Shown: positions 37,035-46,466, counted from the stretch's first letter. The stretch is DNA of 64,000 bases from Thermoanaerobacter pseudethanolicus ATCC 33223 (GCF_000019085.1 NC_010321.1:310001-374000); one strand, 5' to 3'. Notes: generated by a model from the letters alone, not told the origin. Numbers and translations: made by a program.

Positions 37035-38585
37035 ATGAGTGTTCATGATATGATAGAAGAGCTAAAAAGAAGAAGAGAAAAAGTTTTAGAAGGTGGAGGG
37101 GCTAAAAGAATAGCTGCTCAGCACGAAAAGGGTAAATTGACTGCAAGGGAAAGGATACATAAGCTTCTTGACAAGGACAGTTTTGTAGAAATAGACCCTT
37201 TTGTAGAGCATCGGTGTTATGACTTTGGGATGGAAAAGCAAAAATATCCTGGAGAAGGGGTTGTGACAGGTTACGGTACGATAGACGGAAGATTGGTATA
37301 TGTATATGCGCAGGACTTTACTGTGTTAGGTGGGTCATTAGGAGAGTACCATGCGAAAAAGATAACAAAAGTTATGGATATGGCGATGAAAATGGGAGCG
37401 CCTATAATAGGGCTTAACGATTCGGGGGGTGCTCGCATACAGGAAGGGGTGGATGCTCTTTCTGGGTATGGAAACATATTTTACAGGAATACTTTGGCCT
37501 CCGGTGTCATACCGCAAATATCGGTAATAATGGGGCCGAGCGCTGGGGGAGCCGTGTATTCACCGGCATTGACAGATTTTATTTTTATGGTAGACAAAAC
37601 TAGTCAAATGTTTATAACAGGTCCACAAGTTATAAAAGCTGTAACTGGAGAAGAAGTTACTCCTGAAGAATTGGGAGGATCAATAACTCACAATAGATTA
37701 AGCGGTGTTGCTCATTTTAGGGGTCCAAATGATGAAGAAGTTCTTAAGATGGTGAGGAATTTATTGAGTTATTTACCTTCTAACAACTTAGAAGACCCAC
37801 CACAATACGAGACAGGGGATAATCCCAATAGAGTTTCTCAAAGACTTATGGAGATAATTCCAGACAATCCTAATAAGCCTTATGACATGAAAGAATTAAT
37901 AAGAGAAATAGTCGACAATGGAGAATTTTTAGAGTCACAAGAGATGTACGCAGAAAATATCATCACAGCTTTTGCAAGACTTAATGGAAAGACAATAGGA
38001 ATTGTTGCAAATCAGCCAAGAGTATTAGCAGGAGTACTTGACATAAATGCTTCTGACAAAGCGGCCAGATTTATTCGTTTTTGTGATGCTTTTAATATAC
38101 CTATACTTAGCATAGTGGATGTGCCTGGATTTTTGCCAGGGACAAATCAAGAATATGGTGGGATAATAAGACATGGGGCAAAAATGCTTTACGCTTATTC
38201 TGAGGCTACTGTTCCTAAGGTTACTTTGATTGTAAGGAAGGCTTACGGTGGGGCTTATCTTGCTATGTGCAGCAAAGACTTAGGGGCTGACATGGTGTTT
38301 GCATGGCCTACGGCAGAGATTGCGGTTATGGGACCAGAAGGAGCAGCTAACATAGTTTTTAAAAATGAAATCAATGAGGCAGAAAATCCTGCAGAAGTGA
38401 GGCAGCAAAAGATAAATGAATACAGAGATAATTTTGCAAATCCATACAGAGCTGCAGCTCGTGGCTATGTAGATGATGTAATTCTTCCTTCTGAGACAAG
38501 GCCAAGACTCATATCAGCTTTTGATATGTTATCTAGCAAAAGAGAGAGTCGTCCTCCTAAGAAACATGGCAATATACCTCTGTAA
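37035..38585 (+). CDS. mmdA: Acyl-CoA carboxyltransferase (methylmalonyl-CoA decarboxylase alpha / propionyl-CoA carboxylase beta type)
   Basis: The protein has 516 residues with two crotonase-like halves. Conserved motifs are [18 protein letters not shown], the oxyanion-hole glycines in [11 protein letters not shown] and [13 protein letters not shown] (first half), and [21 protein letters not shown] and [11 protein letters not shown] (second half). It moves carboxyl groups between an acyl-CoA and biotin on a carrier protein. AAGGAGG precedes ATG 37035. A gamma/delta-like small subunit and a biotin carrier follow in the same operon. No biotin carboxylase and no sodium-pumping beta subunit gene is nearby, so the direction (decarboxylase, transcarboxylase or carboxylase) is open. 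Confidence 0.92.
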   Translation: MSVHDMIEELKRRREKVLEGGGAKRIAAQHEKGKLTARERIHKLLDKDSFVEIDPFVEHRCYDFGMEKQKYPGEGVVTGYGTIDGRLVYVYAQDFTVLGGSLGEYHAKKITKVMDMAMKMGAPIIGLNDSGGARIQEGVDALSGYGNIFYRNTLASGVIPQISVIMGPSAGGAVYSPALTDFIFMVDKTSQMFITGPQVIKAVTGEEVTPEELGGSITHNRLSGVAHFRGPNDEEVLKMVRNLLSYLPSNNLEDPPQYETGDNPNRVSQRLMEIIPDNPNKPYDMKELIREIVDNGEFLESQEMYAENIITAFARLNGKTIGIVANQPRVLAGVLDINASDKAARFIRFCDAFNIPILSIVDVPGFLPGTNQEYGGIIRHGAKMLYAYSEATVPKVTLIVRKAYGGAYLAMCSKDLGADMVFAWPTAEIAVMGPEGAANIVFKNEINEAENPAEVRQQKINEYRDNFANPYRAAARGYVDDVILPSETRPRLISAFDMLSSKRESRPPKKHGNIPL

Positions 38586-38597
38586 GGTGGTGCTTTT

Positions 38598-38855
38598 ATG
38601 GAAGGGTTTTTGGAGTTTTTGAAGAAAATCTTTAATAATAAAGAGGAAGAGAAAGTAAAGAAGGAAGAAAAAATAGATAAAAATGGAGAAAACGAGGAGG
38701 AAACTGAGCTTGTTGCTGCGATTACAGCCGCAGTTGCTTTGTATTTACAAGCCGATGTTAGTAGTTTTTACGTAAAGTCTATAGTGAGACTTCCAGAGAC
38801 TGCTCCTGTTTGGGCTAAAGTAGGGCGGCAGGAGCAAATGAGAACAAGATTGTAA
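38598..38855 (+). CDS. OadG/MmdD-like small decarboxylase subunit, without membrane helix
   Basis: The protein has 85 residues. The first ~45 are strongly charged (KEEEKVKKEEKIDK). The C-terminal block TELVAAITAAVALYLQ, FYVKSIVRLPETAPVWAKVG and RQEQM is the conserved tail of delta/gamma subunits of sodium-pump decarboxylases, which link the carboxyltransferase with the rest. Usual members begin with a membrane helix; none is visible here. It sits 12 bp after mmdA and 17 bp before the biotin carrier gene. Confidence 0.75.
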   Translation: MEGFLEFLKKIFNNKEEEKVKKEEKIDKNGENEEETELVAAITAAVALYLQADVSSFYVKSIVRLPETAPVWAKVGRQEQMRTRL

Positions 38856-38872
38856 CTGAAGGAGGGATTTCT

Positions 38873-39271
38873 GTGAAGAAGTTTAAAGTAACAGTAAATG
38901 GAAAAGTATATGAGGTTGAAGTAGAAGAGATAAAAGATAAGGATGAAATTTCAAACATAATACAAACGGCAACTGTTTCACAGCCTAAAGTGACTGCAAC
39001 TCAGGCGACTTTCCAGCCAGTTTCAAAAGCTGAAGCGCCTTCTTCGGCAGATAAAGGTTCTAAAATAATTTCTGCCCCTATGCCAGGCACAATTCTTGAT
39101 GTGAAAGTTAAAGAAGGTGACAGGGTAAAGCGGGGAGATGTGGTAGTAATTTTAGAGGCTATGAAAATGGAAAATGAAATAATGGCACCTGAAGAAGGAG
39201 TTATAGCAAGCATACATGTTTCTAAAGGCTCTTCCGTAAACACAGGGGATGTGCTTGTGACTATGAATTAA
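38873..39271 (+). CDS. mmdC: Biotin carboxyl carrier protein
   Basis: The protein has 132 residues. The N-terminal ~25 residues (FKVTVNGKVYEVEVEEI) are the typical start of MmdC/OadA carriers, followed by a Pro/Ala/Ser/Thr linker and a biotinyl domain at ~60-132 with SAPMPGTILDVKVKEGD and EAMKMENEI, whose Lys is biotinylated. It carries CO2 on biotin for the carboxyltransferase encoded two genes upstream. The start is GTG 38873 after GGAGGG. Confidence 0.92.
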   Translation: MKKFKVTVNGKVYEVEVEEIKDKDEISNIIQTATVSQPKVTATQATFQPVSKAEAPSSADKGSKIISAPMPGTILDVKVKEGDRVKRGDVVVILEAMKMENEIMAPEEGVIASIHVSKGSSVNTGDVLVTMN

Positions 39272-39364
39272 AAAATTATTGATGAGTAAGACTTTTTTTG
39301 GTAAAATAAAATTGCGGGTATCGTCTTTGAACCTGACATGATAATTAAATAATTAAATGGAGTT

Positions 39365-39396
39365 CGGAACGGTATCCTGAAAAGGAACCGGAACGG
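39365..39396 (+). other. Repeat and small hairpin in the leader of the S-component gene
   Basis: CGGAACGG occurs at 39365-39372 and again at 39389-39396, 24 bp apart. Between them GGTATCC (39371-39377) and GGAACC (39384-39389) can pair imperfectly around TGAAAA. The second copy runs into the ribosome-binding site GGAGGTGAGG. It could control translation or bind a repressor; no known riboswitch pattern is evident. Confidence 0.4.
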
Positions 39397-39407
39397 AGGT
39401 GAGGAAA

Positions 39408-39935
39408 GTGCAAATTAAAGCGACAAGAGAAGGGAAAGCGGCAAAAATTTCTTTGAGGCAGATAACTGTAGCAGGAATGCTGGCTGCGATATCCATTGTT
39501 TTATCTACAACCATTTTAGGGTACATTCCTTTAGGTATTGCTAATGCTACTACAATGCACATACCAGCAATTATAGGAGGAGTATTAGAAGGACCTATTG
39601 TAGGAGCTTTTATAGGTTTGATTTTTGGATTGACCAGCTTCATAAGGCAAAACACTCCTCTTTTTGCGGACCCTGTAATTGCTATATTGCCCAGGATTTT
39701 TATAGGGGTTGTGGCATATTATTCTTATAAGTTGACTAAAAATGTTGGTATTGCAGCAGCCGCAGGCACGTTGACAAATACCATCGGAGTTTTGGGCTTA
39801 GCAGTGCTTCTAAAATATCTGCCGCTTAAGGTTGCATTATTTGTAGCTTTAAAAAATGGCATATTTGAAATTATTGTCGCTGTGATATTGACAACAATGA
39901 TAGTAAAGTCTTTGAAAAAAGTGTATGATAAATAA
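39408..39935 (+). CDS. panT: ECF transporter S component, probably pantothenate-type
   Basis: The protein has 175 residues with about six membrane helices. It shows the S-component pattern [40 protein letters not shown] and [14 protein letters not shown], with a final basic tail. Such proteins bind a vitamin and use shared EcfAA'T subunits encoded elsewhere. The pantothenate assignment rests on the next gene being pantothenate kinase and is inference; other vitamins are possible. GTG 39408 is chosen, with GGAGGTGAGG upstream; GTG 39399 lies inside that site. Confidence 0.75.
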   Translation: MQIKATREGKAAKISLRQITVAGMLAAISIVLSTTILGYIPLGIANATTMHIPAIIGGVLEGPIVGAFIGLIFGLTSFIRQNTPLFADPVIAILPRIFIGVVAYYSYKLTKNVGIAAAAGTLTNTIGVLGLAVLLKYLPLKVALFVALKNGIFEIIVAVILTTMIVKSLKKVYDK

Positions 39936-39941
39936 ATATAA

Positions 39942-39968
39942 AAGCAGGCATTTGCCTGCTTAATTTTA
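39942..39968 (+). terminator. Hairpin between the S-component gene and coaX
   Basis: AAGCAGGC-ATTT-GCCTGCTT, followed by AATTTT. It may terminate or attenuate transcription into coaX 15 bp downstream. Confidence 0.7.
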
Positions 39969-39982
39969 AGAAGGTGATGATT

Positions 39983-40750
39983 TTGCTTTTAGTCTTTGAC
40001 GTAGGGAATACCAACATTGTAATGGGGATTTACAAAGGGAAAAAGCTTCTACATTCTTTTAGAATATCTACCGAAAAAAGCAAAACCTCCGATGAATATG
40101 GGATGTTGATAAATCAGTTGTTTGAGTACAATGGTCTGAAGCTTAAAGATGTAGATGCGGTAATAATTTCTTCTGTTGTACCTCCTATTATGCATACACT
40201 TGAATCGATGACTATAAAATATTGCAATACAAAGCCTTTGATTGTGGGACCAGGGATAAAGACAGGCATAAATATAAAGTATGATAATCCCAAAGAAGTA
40301 GGTGCAGATAGGATTGTAAATGCTGTTGCCGCATATGAAATTTACGGAGGACCAGTCATAGTAATAGATTTCGGCACAGCTACTACTTTTTGTGCAATTT
40401 CTAAAAATTGTGAGTATTTAGGTGGAATAATTGCCCCTGGATTGGCAATATCTGCTGATGCGCTTTTTCAAAGGACTGCTAAACTTCCTAAAATCGAACT
40501 TACAAAACCGTCTACTGTTATTTGCAAAAATACAGTGTCTAGTATGCAGTCAGGTATTATATATGGACATGTTGGTATGGTGGATTATATAGTAAGCAGA
40601 ATGAAAGAAGAATTTGCGCCAAACGCTTATGTGGTAGCGACAGGTGGTTTTGCAAGGATGATTGCAGAAGAGTCAAAAACTATAAATACGGTGAATGATA
40701 TGCTCACTTTGGAAGGTTTAAGAATAATCTATGAGAGGAATGCAGATTAA
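39983..40750 (+). CDS. coaX: Type III pantothenate kinase
   Basis: The protein has 255 residues. It begins [14 protein letters not shown] (phosphate-1 motif) and contains [35 protein letters not shown] (substrate and dimer motif, key KEVGADR), [13 protein letters not shown] and [11 protein letters not shown]. It phosphorylates pantothenate with ATP in the first CoA step. TTG 39983 fits best: AAGGTGATG lies just upstream and the protein then starts as the family does. Its 3' end meets the germination permease gene tail to tail. Confidence 0.92.
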
Positions 40751-40765
40751 TTCCTCTCATTTTAT
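40733..40765. terminator. Bidirectional terminator between coaX and the germination permease gene
   Basis: GAGAGGAA (40733-40740) pairs with TTCCTCTC (40751-40758), spanning the coaX stop; ATTTTATTTTT follows on the plus strand. Confidence 0.75.
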
Positions 40766-41866
40766 TTTTCTGATTTTCGCAATGATATAAAGAACTATAG
40801 GGAAAAATACTTCAAACCAAAAGGCTTCAAAAGGGAAACACCTCTGTATGTAAGTGTACAATCCATCTAAATTTTCAGATACATTTTCTGCTAAGGGGAT
40901 TAACAAAGTAGCAAGGGGTAATAGAATAAAGCGATAGTCTGGGGTTTTTATTGTTTCAGCTAATCCTTTTGCAAAGAGATAAGTAAATATTACAATTTTA
41001 AGATAAATTCCCATTAACCACATTGCCATTACCAATGAATCAAACCGCTGTATATAATCGCTAATTCTTATATTTCTCACCATTTCCAAAGCTGTAAATT
41101 GAAAGTTTGATGCAGTTTTTGCTCCAAAAATTCCTATTGCTAAAACTCCCAACATCATGCTAAGAGCTAATATTCCAAGGCTTATTATTCCTCCTTTTAA
41201 GGCTTTTTCTTTTTTAGAGATATGAGGGAATATAAAAAGTATTATTACCGTTTCAAGCATATAAGAGGTAATGAGGATTGAACCTATTATGGGAGGTTTT
41301 ATCCCGTTTTCGAGTATTGGGAGAAAGTTTGCCATCTTAACTTTTGGAAGGGCCAAAGTGATCACAAATGCCAAGAGGAGCATTCCAAAAGGAAATAAAA
41401 GTTCATTTAATTTAACAATTGCTAAAAAACCTTTTGATACAGTGTACATTACTGATATTATCAAGACTACATAAAAAACCATTGGGGGAGTATGAGGCAT
41501 AAAAGCATTGACCATAATCTCTATTAATTCTCTCATTACTAAAGAGATACCGTGTAAGATAAATAACAAATAAAGCGAAGCTATTATTTTTCCTATAAAT
41601 TTTCCTGTTATTTTATCTACATAGGAAAATAGCATTTCTTCTTTAAAGACCATTGCCAGTTTATAATAAAAAACAAAGACAATGCTAGAGGTTACAAAAG
41701 ATATCACCACAGAAATCCAAGAGTCTTGTTTTGCGGCTAATGCCACAAAAGAAGGCAAAAAGACGTCTGCCGTTGATAGGACAGTTGTGACCAATAAAAA
41801 TATCATTTGTTTTGTAGAGATTTTCTTTTCTGAAGTCCTTTCATATTGTCCTGTTTCTTTAAACAT
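40757..41866 (-). CDS. Spore germination permease, GerAB/GerKB family
   Basis: The protein has 369 residues with ten predicted membrane helices and a soluble N-terminal tail with KKISTKQMIFLLVTTVLSTA, the usual start of the GerB subunit (APC superfamily fold). Other hallmarks are PHTPPMVFYVVLIISVMYTV (third to fourth helix) and the final QRCFPFEAFWFEVFFPIVLY. The B subunit is thought to bind the germinant in the inner spore membrane. The partner A and C genes lie on the opposite strand 97 bp away, so this gene is divergent instead of sitting between A and C. Confidence 0.85.
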   Translation of the reverse strand: MFKETGQYERTSEKKISTKQMIFLLVTTVLSTADVFLPSFVALAAKQDSWISVVISFVTSSIVFVFYYKLAMVFKEEMLFSYVDKITGKFIGKIIASLYLLFILHGISLVMRELIEIMVNAFMPHTPPMVFYVVLIISVMYTVSKGFLAIVKLNELLFPFGMLLLAFVITLALPKVKMANFLPILENGIKPPIIGSILITSYMLETVIILFIFPHISKKEKALKGGIISLGILALSMMLGVLAIGIFGAKTASNFQFTALEMVRNIRISDYIQRFDSLVMAMWLMGIYLKIVIFTYLFAKGLAETIKTPDYRFILLPLATLLIPLAENVSENLDGLYTYIQRCFPFEAFWFEVFFPIVLYIIAKIRKIK

Positions 41867-41962
41867 ATCCGACTCCTAAACGTATTTTTTTTTATTATTT
41901 ATCTAAAGCCAACATAATATTCTAAAAAAAACTTGAAATAATAATATCTGGAGGTGTTTAAA

Positions 41963-43498
41963 ATGCCCCATAAGTTGCCTGATCCACAGTATGTAAAAGA
42001 AAATTATCAATATATGACTCTTAGCAAAAAATTAGAAGAAAATATATATATATTTCAAGTGCTTTTAAAAGGGAATAATGACATAGTTTTTAGGCAAATT
42101 AGCATAGGAGATAAAAAAGTTAAAGCTTTTTTAGTATATGTAGATGGAATGGTAGATAAGTTGTTAATTACTCGAAATATTTTAGAGCCAATAATGATAG
42201 AGACAAGAAAGTTGAATAAAATCATATACACTAATGACCAACTCTTTAATTATATAAATGAATATTTTATAACAACTTCAGAAGTAAATGTAAAAGATAA
42301 AATTGGAGATATAATAGACGACTTACTTTCTGGAGAGACAATACTTTTAATTGATGGAGTGGAAAAAGCTTTAATTATCTCTACAAAGGGATGGGAAGGG
42401 AGAAATATAACTGAGTCTACTACAGAATCCTATGTAAGAGGTCCTAAAGAGTCTTTTGTGGAGACTTTAAGAATAAATACTTCTATGCTAAGAAGGAGAA
42501 TAAAACACCCTGATTTTGTAATTGAAAATATAAAAATTGGAAAGTATTCTAAAACAGATGTATCTATTGCTTATGTAAAAAGCATTGCTGATGATACAGT
42601 GGTACAAGAAGTTAAAAAACGACTTAAAAAAGTACAAATTGATGGGGTTATTGATAGCGGTTATTTAGAAGAATTTATAGAGGATAATCCTTTTTCTCCT
42701 TTTCCACAAATAGCTCATTCTGAAAAGCCAGACAAGGTGACTGCAGAAATTTTAGAAGGGAAAGTGGCAATATTAGTTGATGGTTCACCTTTTGTATTAA
42801 TAGTTCCTGCAGTATTTGTACAATTCTTTCAGGCTGCTGAAGATTATTATGAGAGGTATTTCTTGTCATCAGCTCTCAGAATTTTGAGAATTGCTGCGAT
42901 GTTTATTGCTCTTTTATTTCCCTCTATATACATTGCAGAAACTACTTTTCATCAAGAAATGATACCGACGCAACTAGCTATTTCTATTGCTGCTCAAAGG
43001 GAAGGAGTGCCTTTTCCAGCACTTTTGGAGGCATTATTCATGGAAATAACCTTTGAAATTTTAAGGGAGGCGGGTATAAGACTTCCTATGCAAGTAGGAC
43101 AAGCAGTAAGTATAGTAGGCGGTTTGGTAGTTGGGCAAGCAGCTGTTCAAGCAGGACTCGTGTCTCCTGCAATGGTGATTGTAGTTGCAATGACAGGAAT
43201 AGCTTCCTTTTCAATTCCTGCTTATAACGTTGCGATAACTTTTAGGCTTTTGAGATTTATCATAATGATTGCAGCAGGAACTTTAGGCTTTTTTGGGATA
43301 ATAATGGTGGTGATGATGATACTCGCCCATATGGCGTCATTGGAGTCTTTTGGAGTACCATACCTTTCACCTTTGACTCCAAGTAGGACACAAGAATTAA
43401 GCGATGTATTAATAAGAATACCTTGGTGGGCAAAGATATTGAGGCCGCGAACTGTACAGAGAAAAAATATTATGAGGCAGGAGGATACAAGAGGATAA
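41963..43498 (+). CDS. Spore germination receptor A subunit, GerA/SpoVAF family
   Basis: The protein has 511 residues. The N-terminal ~290 residues are a soluble alpha/beta region with NDIVFRQISIGDKKVKAFLVYVDGM (given by its FLVYVDGM core) and TESYVRGPKESFVETLRIN, the most conserved block of the family. About five membrane helices follow (LRILRIAAMFIALLFPSIYI, LPMQVGQAVSIVGGLVVGQA), then a basic tail ending RPRTVQRK. It forms the germinant receptor with the B permease and the C lipoprotein. GGAGGTG precedes ATG 41963. The C-subunit gene starts 1 bp after its stop. Confidence 0.93.
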   Translation: MPHKLPDPQYVKENYQYMTLSKKLEENIYIFQVLLKGNNDIVFRQISIGDKKVKAFLVYVDGMVDKLLITRNILEPIMIETRKLNKIIYTNDQLFNYINEYFITTSEVNVKDKIGDIIDDLLSGETILLIDGVEKALIISTKGWEGRNITESTTESYVRGPKESFVETLRINTSMLRRRIKHPDFVIENIKIGKYSKTDVSIAYVKSIADDTVVQEVKKRLKKVQIDGVIDSGYLEEFIEDNPFSPFPQIAHSEKPDKVTAEILEGKVAILVDGSPFVLIVPAVFVQFFQAAEDYYERYFLSSALRILRIAAMFIALLFPSIYIAETTFHQEMIPTQLAISIAAQREGVPFPALLEALFMEITFEILREAGIRLPMQVGQAVSIVGGLVVGQAAVQAGLVSPAMVIVVAMTGIASFSIPAYNVAITFRLLRFIIMIAAGTLGFFGIIMVVMMILAHMASLESFGVPYLSPLTPSRTQELSDVLIRIPWWAKILRPRTVQRKNIMRQEDTRG

Positions 43499-43499
43499 G

Positions 43500-44684
43500 A
43501 TGAAGAGACTTGTAATATTAATTTTGGTGGGTGCCATTTTACTCACAGGATGCTGGGATAAAAGAGAAATAAATCAATTGGCCTTTGTACAAGGTTTAGG
43601 TATTGAAAAAGGAAAAGATGACATGATACATCTCATTGTGCAAATTTTAAAACCGGGACTTCTTGCAACAGGTGGCGGTGGTGCTGGAGGTACGGGGGGA
43701 GGAAGTGCTGTTGGCAAGCCCTATGCTGTTTTTCAAGCCAGTGGGGTGGATTTTGCAAAGGCTTTTTCTAACTTAAATGATGAATTGCCAAGGTCTCTTT
43801 TTCTGCAATATAACGAAATAATATTTTTAGATGAAAAATTTGCACGTTCGGGAATATACAAGACTTTAGATTTTATGACAAGAAATCCTGAGTTTAGGAG
43901 GACAGCTTATATATTAGTTGTAACTGGAGGAAACTTGCAAGAACTCTTTGATTTGCCAAGTAATGAGCAACTTGAAAGATATCCCTACAGAGAAGTGTTG
44001 GGAATGATACAAAACCAACAAAATACTTCTTCTTCGTATGTATGTGATCTAAATGAGTTTATTGAGACGTTGGAGATTCCAAAAAAAGCGCCTATAACAG
44101 GGCGACTGGAAATAGTAAAAAAAGATGGCAAAGCGATAGGATTGAGGATGGTAGGGTCTGCAGTTTTTAACAATGATAAGTTAGTGGGATTTTTAGAGGA
44201 GCAAGACACAAAAGCTGTAATGACATTAAAGAACAAATTAAAAAGAAGTACATTGACTTTAGACAAGGGATTAAAAAGCGAAAAGGCACATATTTCTTTT
44301 GTGGTTACTAAAGCCCATACTGATATTATTCCTAAAGTGAAAGGCAAAGACATTTCTTTTGATATAAAAGTTAATATAGAAACCCATATGAACGAGCAAG
44401 AGAGCAAGTATGATTTGACAGAGCCTAAAAATCTTGAAAAGCTTCAACTTTTAATAAATGACAAAATAAAACAAGGGATAGAACACGCGCTTTTTGTACT
44501 TCAAAAGAAGTATAATGCTGATGTAGTAGGATTTATCAATATTTTGCACCAAAGGAATCCTAAACTATGGAAAGAAGTTGAAAAAGACTGGGATAAAATT
44601 TATCCTGAGGTGAAATTTAATGTGACAGTGAAATCAATTGTAAGAAGGACAGGTTTAACTTCTAAACCTATATATCCGAGGTGA
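43500..44684 (+). CDS. Spore germination receptor C subunit, Ger(x)C lipoprotein
   Basis: The protein has 394 residues. A lipoprotein signal peptide ends in the lipobox LLTGC (Cys at ~18), followed by the family start WDKREINQLAFVQGLGI. Middle motifs are FQASGVDFAKAFSNL and NDELPRSLFLQYNEIIFLDE (key LPRSLF). The last ~130 residues have the Ger(x)C domain with IKQGIEHALFVLQKKYNADV and FNVTVKSIVRRTG. A Gly-rich stretch GGGGAGGTGGG near residues 58-68 is an unusual insert. It attaches to the outer face of the inner spore membrane. Confidence 0.92.
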   Translation: MKRLVILILVGAILLTGCWDKREINQLAFVQGLGIEKGKDDMIHLIVQILKPGLLATGGGGAGGTGGGSAVGKPYAVFQASGVDFAKAFSNLNDELPRSLFLQYNEIIFLDEKFARSGIYKTLDFMTRNPEFRRTAYILVVTGGNLQELFDLPSNEQLERYPYREVLGMIQNQQNTSSSYVCDLNEFIETLEIPKKAPITGRLEIVKKDGKAIGLRMVGSAVFNNDKLVGFLEEQDTKAVMTLKNKLKRSTLTLDKGLKSEKAHISFVVTKAHTDIIPKVKGKDISFDIKVNIETHMNEQESKYDLTEPKNLEKLQLLINDKIKQGIEHALFVLQKKYNADVVGFINILHQRNPKLWKEVEKDWDKIYPEVKFNVTVKSIVRRTGLTSKPIYPR

Positions 44685-44688
44685 TTTT

Positions 44689-44913
44689 ATGATTAAAATA
44701 CTTGTTCTAACATTGATTTTTGTGATTATATCATTGGTTGAGGTACCAGGTCTTGTAAGACAAAAAAAGATTAAAGAAGTTATTCTGTTTTTTGTCTTTT
44801 TGATTGTTGGCTACATATTAAACTTGCTCTACCTTTTAAATATACAAATTACCCCTACTAATAAAATAATTCAATCTCTATTAAAACCAATTGAAAAATT
44901 TTGGGGACAATAA
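44689..44913 (+). CDS. Small two-helix membrane protein of the germination operon
   Basis: The protein has 74 residues. Two membrane helices (~2-18 and ~31-52) flank a basic loop (VRQKKIKEV). It starts 4 bp after the C-subunit gene and ends before the terminator, so it belongs to the operon. Small two-helix 'D' subunits are known for several ger operons and can modulate receptor function; assignment is by position and topology only. Confidence 0.7.
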   Translation: MIKILVLTLIFVIISLVEVPGLVRQKKIKEVILFFVFLIVGYILNLLYLLNIQITPTNKIIQSLLKPIEKFWGQ

Positions 44914-44950
44914 TCCAGAAAAGTATTTTATCTGGATTATTTTTCTTTTT
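44912..44950 (+). terminator. Terminator of the germination operon
   Basis: AATCCAGA (44912-44919) pairs with TCTGGATT (44931-44938), then ATTTTTCTTTTT. Confidence 0.85.
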
Positions 44951-45028
44951 GGTATTGAAATTTTTTTAAAAAAGTATTAAAATTGTAATTAATATGAGCA
45001 CAAAATGTGCACACTGGAGGTTGTGCAA

Positions 45029-45553
45029 ATGAAATTCATTAAAATTGGTGATAAGACTATAAATTTAGAGAAATTACACGGTATTATAGATAAAATGATT
45101 GAAATGAGACAAAATGGGTTTTCACAGCAAGAGGTTGCCTCCCGCTTCAAAGTTGACAGAAGTTTTGTTTCCAGACTAGAAAGTTTAGGTGAGGTTAGAA
45201 AAGGAGGAAATATTGCTGTAGTAGGTTTTCCTATAAAGAATAAAGAAGAGTTGGAGATGCTTTTTAGAGAGTGGGGAGTTAATTTTACACTTCTTTTGTC
45301 TGAAAAAGAGAGATTGAACTTGGCTGAAAATATGAGTGGTGTGGAGCTTTTTAACATGGTAATGGATTTAATTGCTAAAATCCAATCTCACGACGTAATA
45401 ATTTTTTTAGGTTCAGACAAAAGGAGCCAGTTGGTAGAGGCTATATTTGACAGAGATATCATAACTATAAATATTGGACATTCTCCTTTGACAGAAGATG
45501 TATATGTTGACCCCCAAATAGTGAAAGAAATATTAAATTCCTTGAAAGGGTGA
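45029..45553 (+). CDS. Helix-turn-helix protein heading a three-gene operon
   Basis: The protein has 174 residues. The N-terminal ~60 contain an XRE/sigma-like HTH, GFSQQEVASRFKVDRSFVSR, at ~33-52. The remaining ~110 residues are an alpha/beta domain with NIAVVGFPIKNKEELEML, SHDVIIFLGSDKRSQLVEA and IITINIGHSPLTEDVYVDP, of unknown ligand. Positions of short hydrophobic strands suggest a nucleotide- or metabolite-sensing fold. ATG 45029 has TGGAGGTTG upstream. The next gene starts 4 bp after its stop, so it likely regulates or senses for the two following genes. I have no name for it. Confidence 0.7.
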   Translation: MKFIKIGDKTINLEKLHGIIDKMIEMRQNGFSQQEVASRFKVDRSFVSRLESLGEVRKGGNIAVVGFPIKNKEELEMLFREWGVNFTLLLSEKERLNLAENMSGVELFNMVMDLIAKIQSHDVIIFLGSDKRSQLVEAIFDRDIITINIGHSPLTEDVYVDPQIVKEILNSLKG

Positions 45554-45557
45554 AAAT

Positions 45558-46466
45558 ATGAAAAAGGTTGTAAGCATAAGTATAGGTTCTTCTACAAGAA
45601 ATAAAACGGCAGAAGTGGAGATTTTAGGAGAAAAATTCGTTATAGAAAGAATAGGGACTGATGGAGATTTAAAAAAAGCTATAGAACTTATTAAAGAGCT
45701 GGACGGGAAAGTTGACGCTTTTGGAATGGGAGGGATAGATTTATACCTTTCAGCAGGTAAAAAAAGATATGTTATAAAAGATGCTTTGCCTTTAAAGAAC
45801 GCCGCAAAAATTACTCCAATTGTGGACGGCTCAGGACTTAAAAATACTCTTGAAAGAAAAGTAATAAAATACATACAAGAAAAAGGTATAGTTGATTTAA
45901 AAGATAAAAAGGTACTTATTGTAAGTGCTATGGATAGATTTGGAATGGCTCAAACTTTTTCTGAAGAAGGAGCAAAGCTTATTATAGGGGATTTAATTTT
46001 TGCATTAGGAATTCCTATTCCTCTTCACTCGTTAAAGTTATTGTATGGTTTGGCGGCTATATTAGCTCCAATTATTGTTAAATTGCCTTTTGAAATGTTG
46101 TATCCGACAGGAGAAAAGCAATTATCAATAGACAGTAAAAAATATGAAAGATTTTATAAAGAAGCAGAAATAATTGCAGGTGATTACTTGTTTATTAAAA
46201 AGTACATGCCAGAAAGGCTTGATGGGAAGATAATTGTGACTAACACAGTTACACAGGAAGATGTAGAAATGATGAAAGAGAAAGGGGTGAAAATGCTAAT
46301 TACTACCACCCCAAATATAAATGGTAGATCTTTTGGAACAAATGTGATGGAAGGAGTTCTTGTGGCAGTAGCAGGTAAAAAACAAGAAGAAATGACACCA
46401 CAAGATTACGATGAACTTTTGGATAAAATAGGTTTTGAACCAAGAATAGAATATTTACAAAAATAG
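45558..46466 (+). CDS. Protein of unknown function (sometimes labelled 'quinate 5-dehydrogenase')
   Basis: The protein has 302 residues. It begins KKVVSISIGSSTRNKTAEVE and has DAFGMGGIDLYLSAGKKRYV, VDGSGLKNTLERKVI, VLIVSAMDRFGMAQTF, a hydrophobic stretch at ~150-185 (LIFALGIPIPLHSLKLLYGL, then LAAILAPIIVKLPF), and IIVTNTVTQEDVEMM followed by TTTPNINGRSFG. From memory, database entries with this sequence pattern carry the label quinate 5-dehydrogenase, but I see no GxGxxG Rossmann motif and no AroE-type catalytic Lys/Asp pair, so the label is doubtful. It is tightly coupled with the HTH gene before and the reductase-like gene after. Confidence 0.65.
   Translation: MKKVVSISIGSSTRNKTAEVEILGEKFVIERIGTDGDLKKAIELIKELDGKVDAFGMGGIDLYLSAGKKRYVIKDALPLKNAAKITPIVDGSGLKNTLERKVIKYIQEKGIVDLKDKKVLIVSAMDRFGMAQTFSEEGAKLIIGDLIFALGIPIPLHSLKLLYGLAAILAPIIVKLPFEMLYPTGEKQLSIDSKKYERFYKEAEIIAGDYLFIKKYMPERLDGKIIVTNTVTQEDVEMMKEKGVKMLITTTPNINGRSFGTNVMEGVLVAVAGKKQEEMTPQDYDELLDKIGFEPRIEYLQK

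Noticed and set aside
45558-46466. Accepting the label quinate 5-dehydrogenase
   Set aside because: No Rossmann GxGxxG loop and no AroE/YdiB catalytic motif are visible; the label is probably propagated by error.
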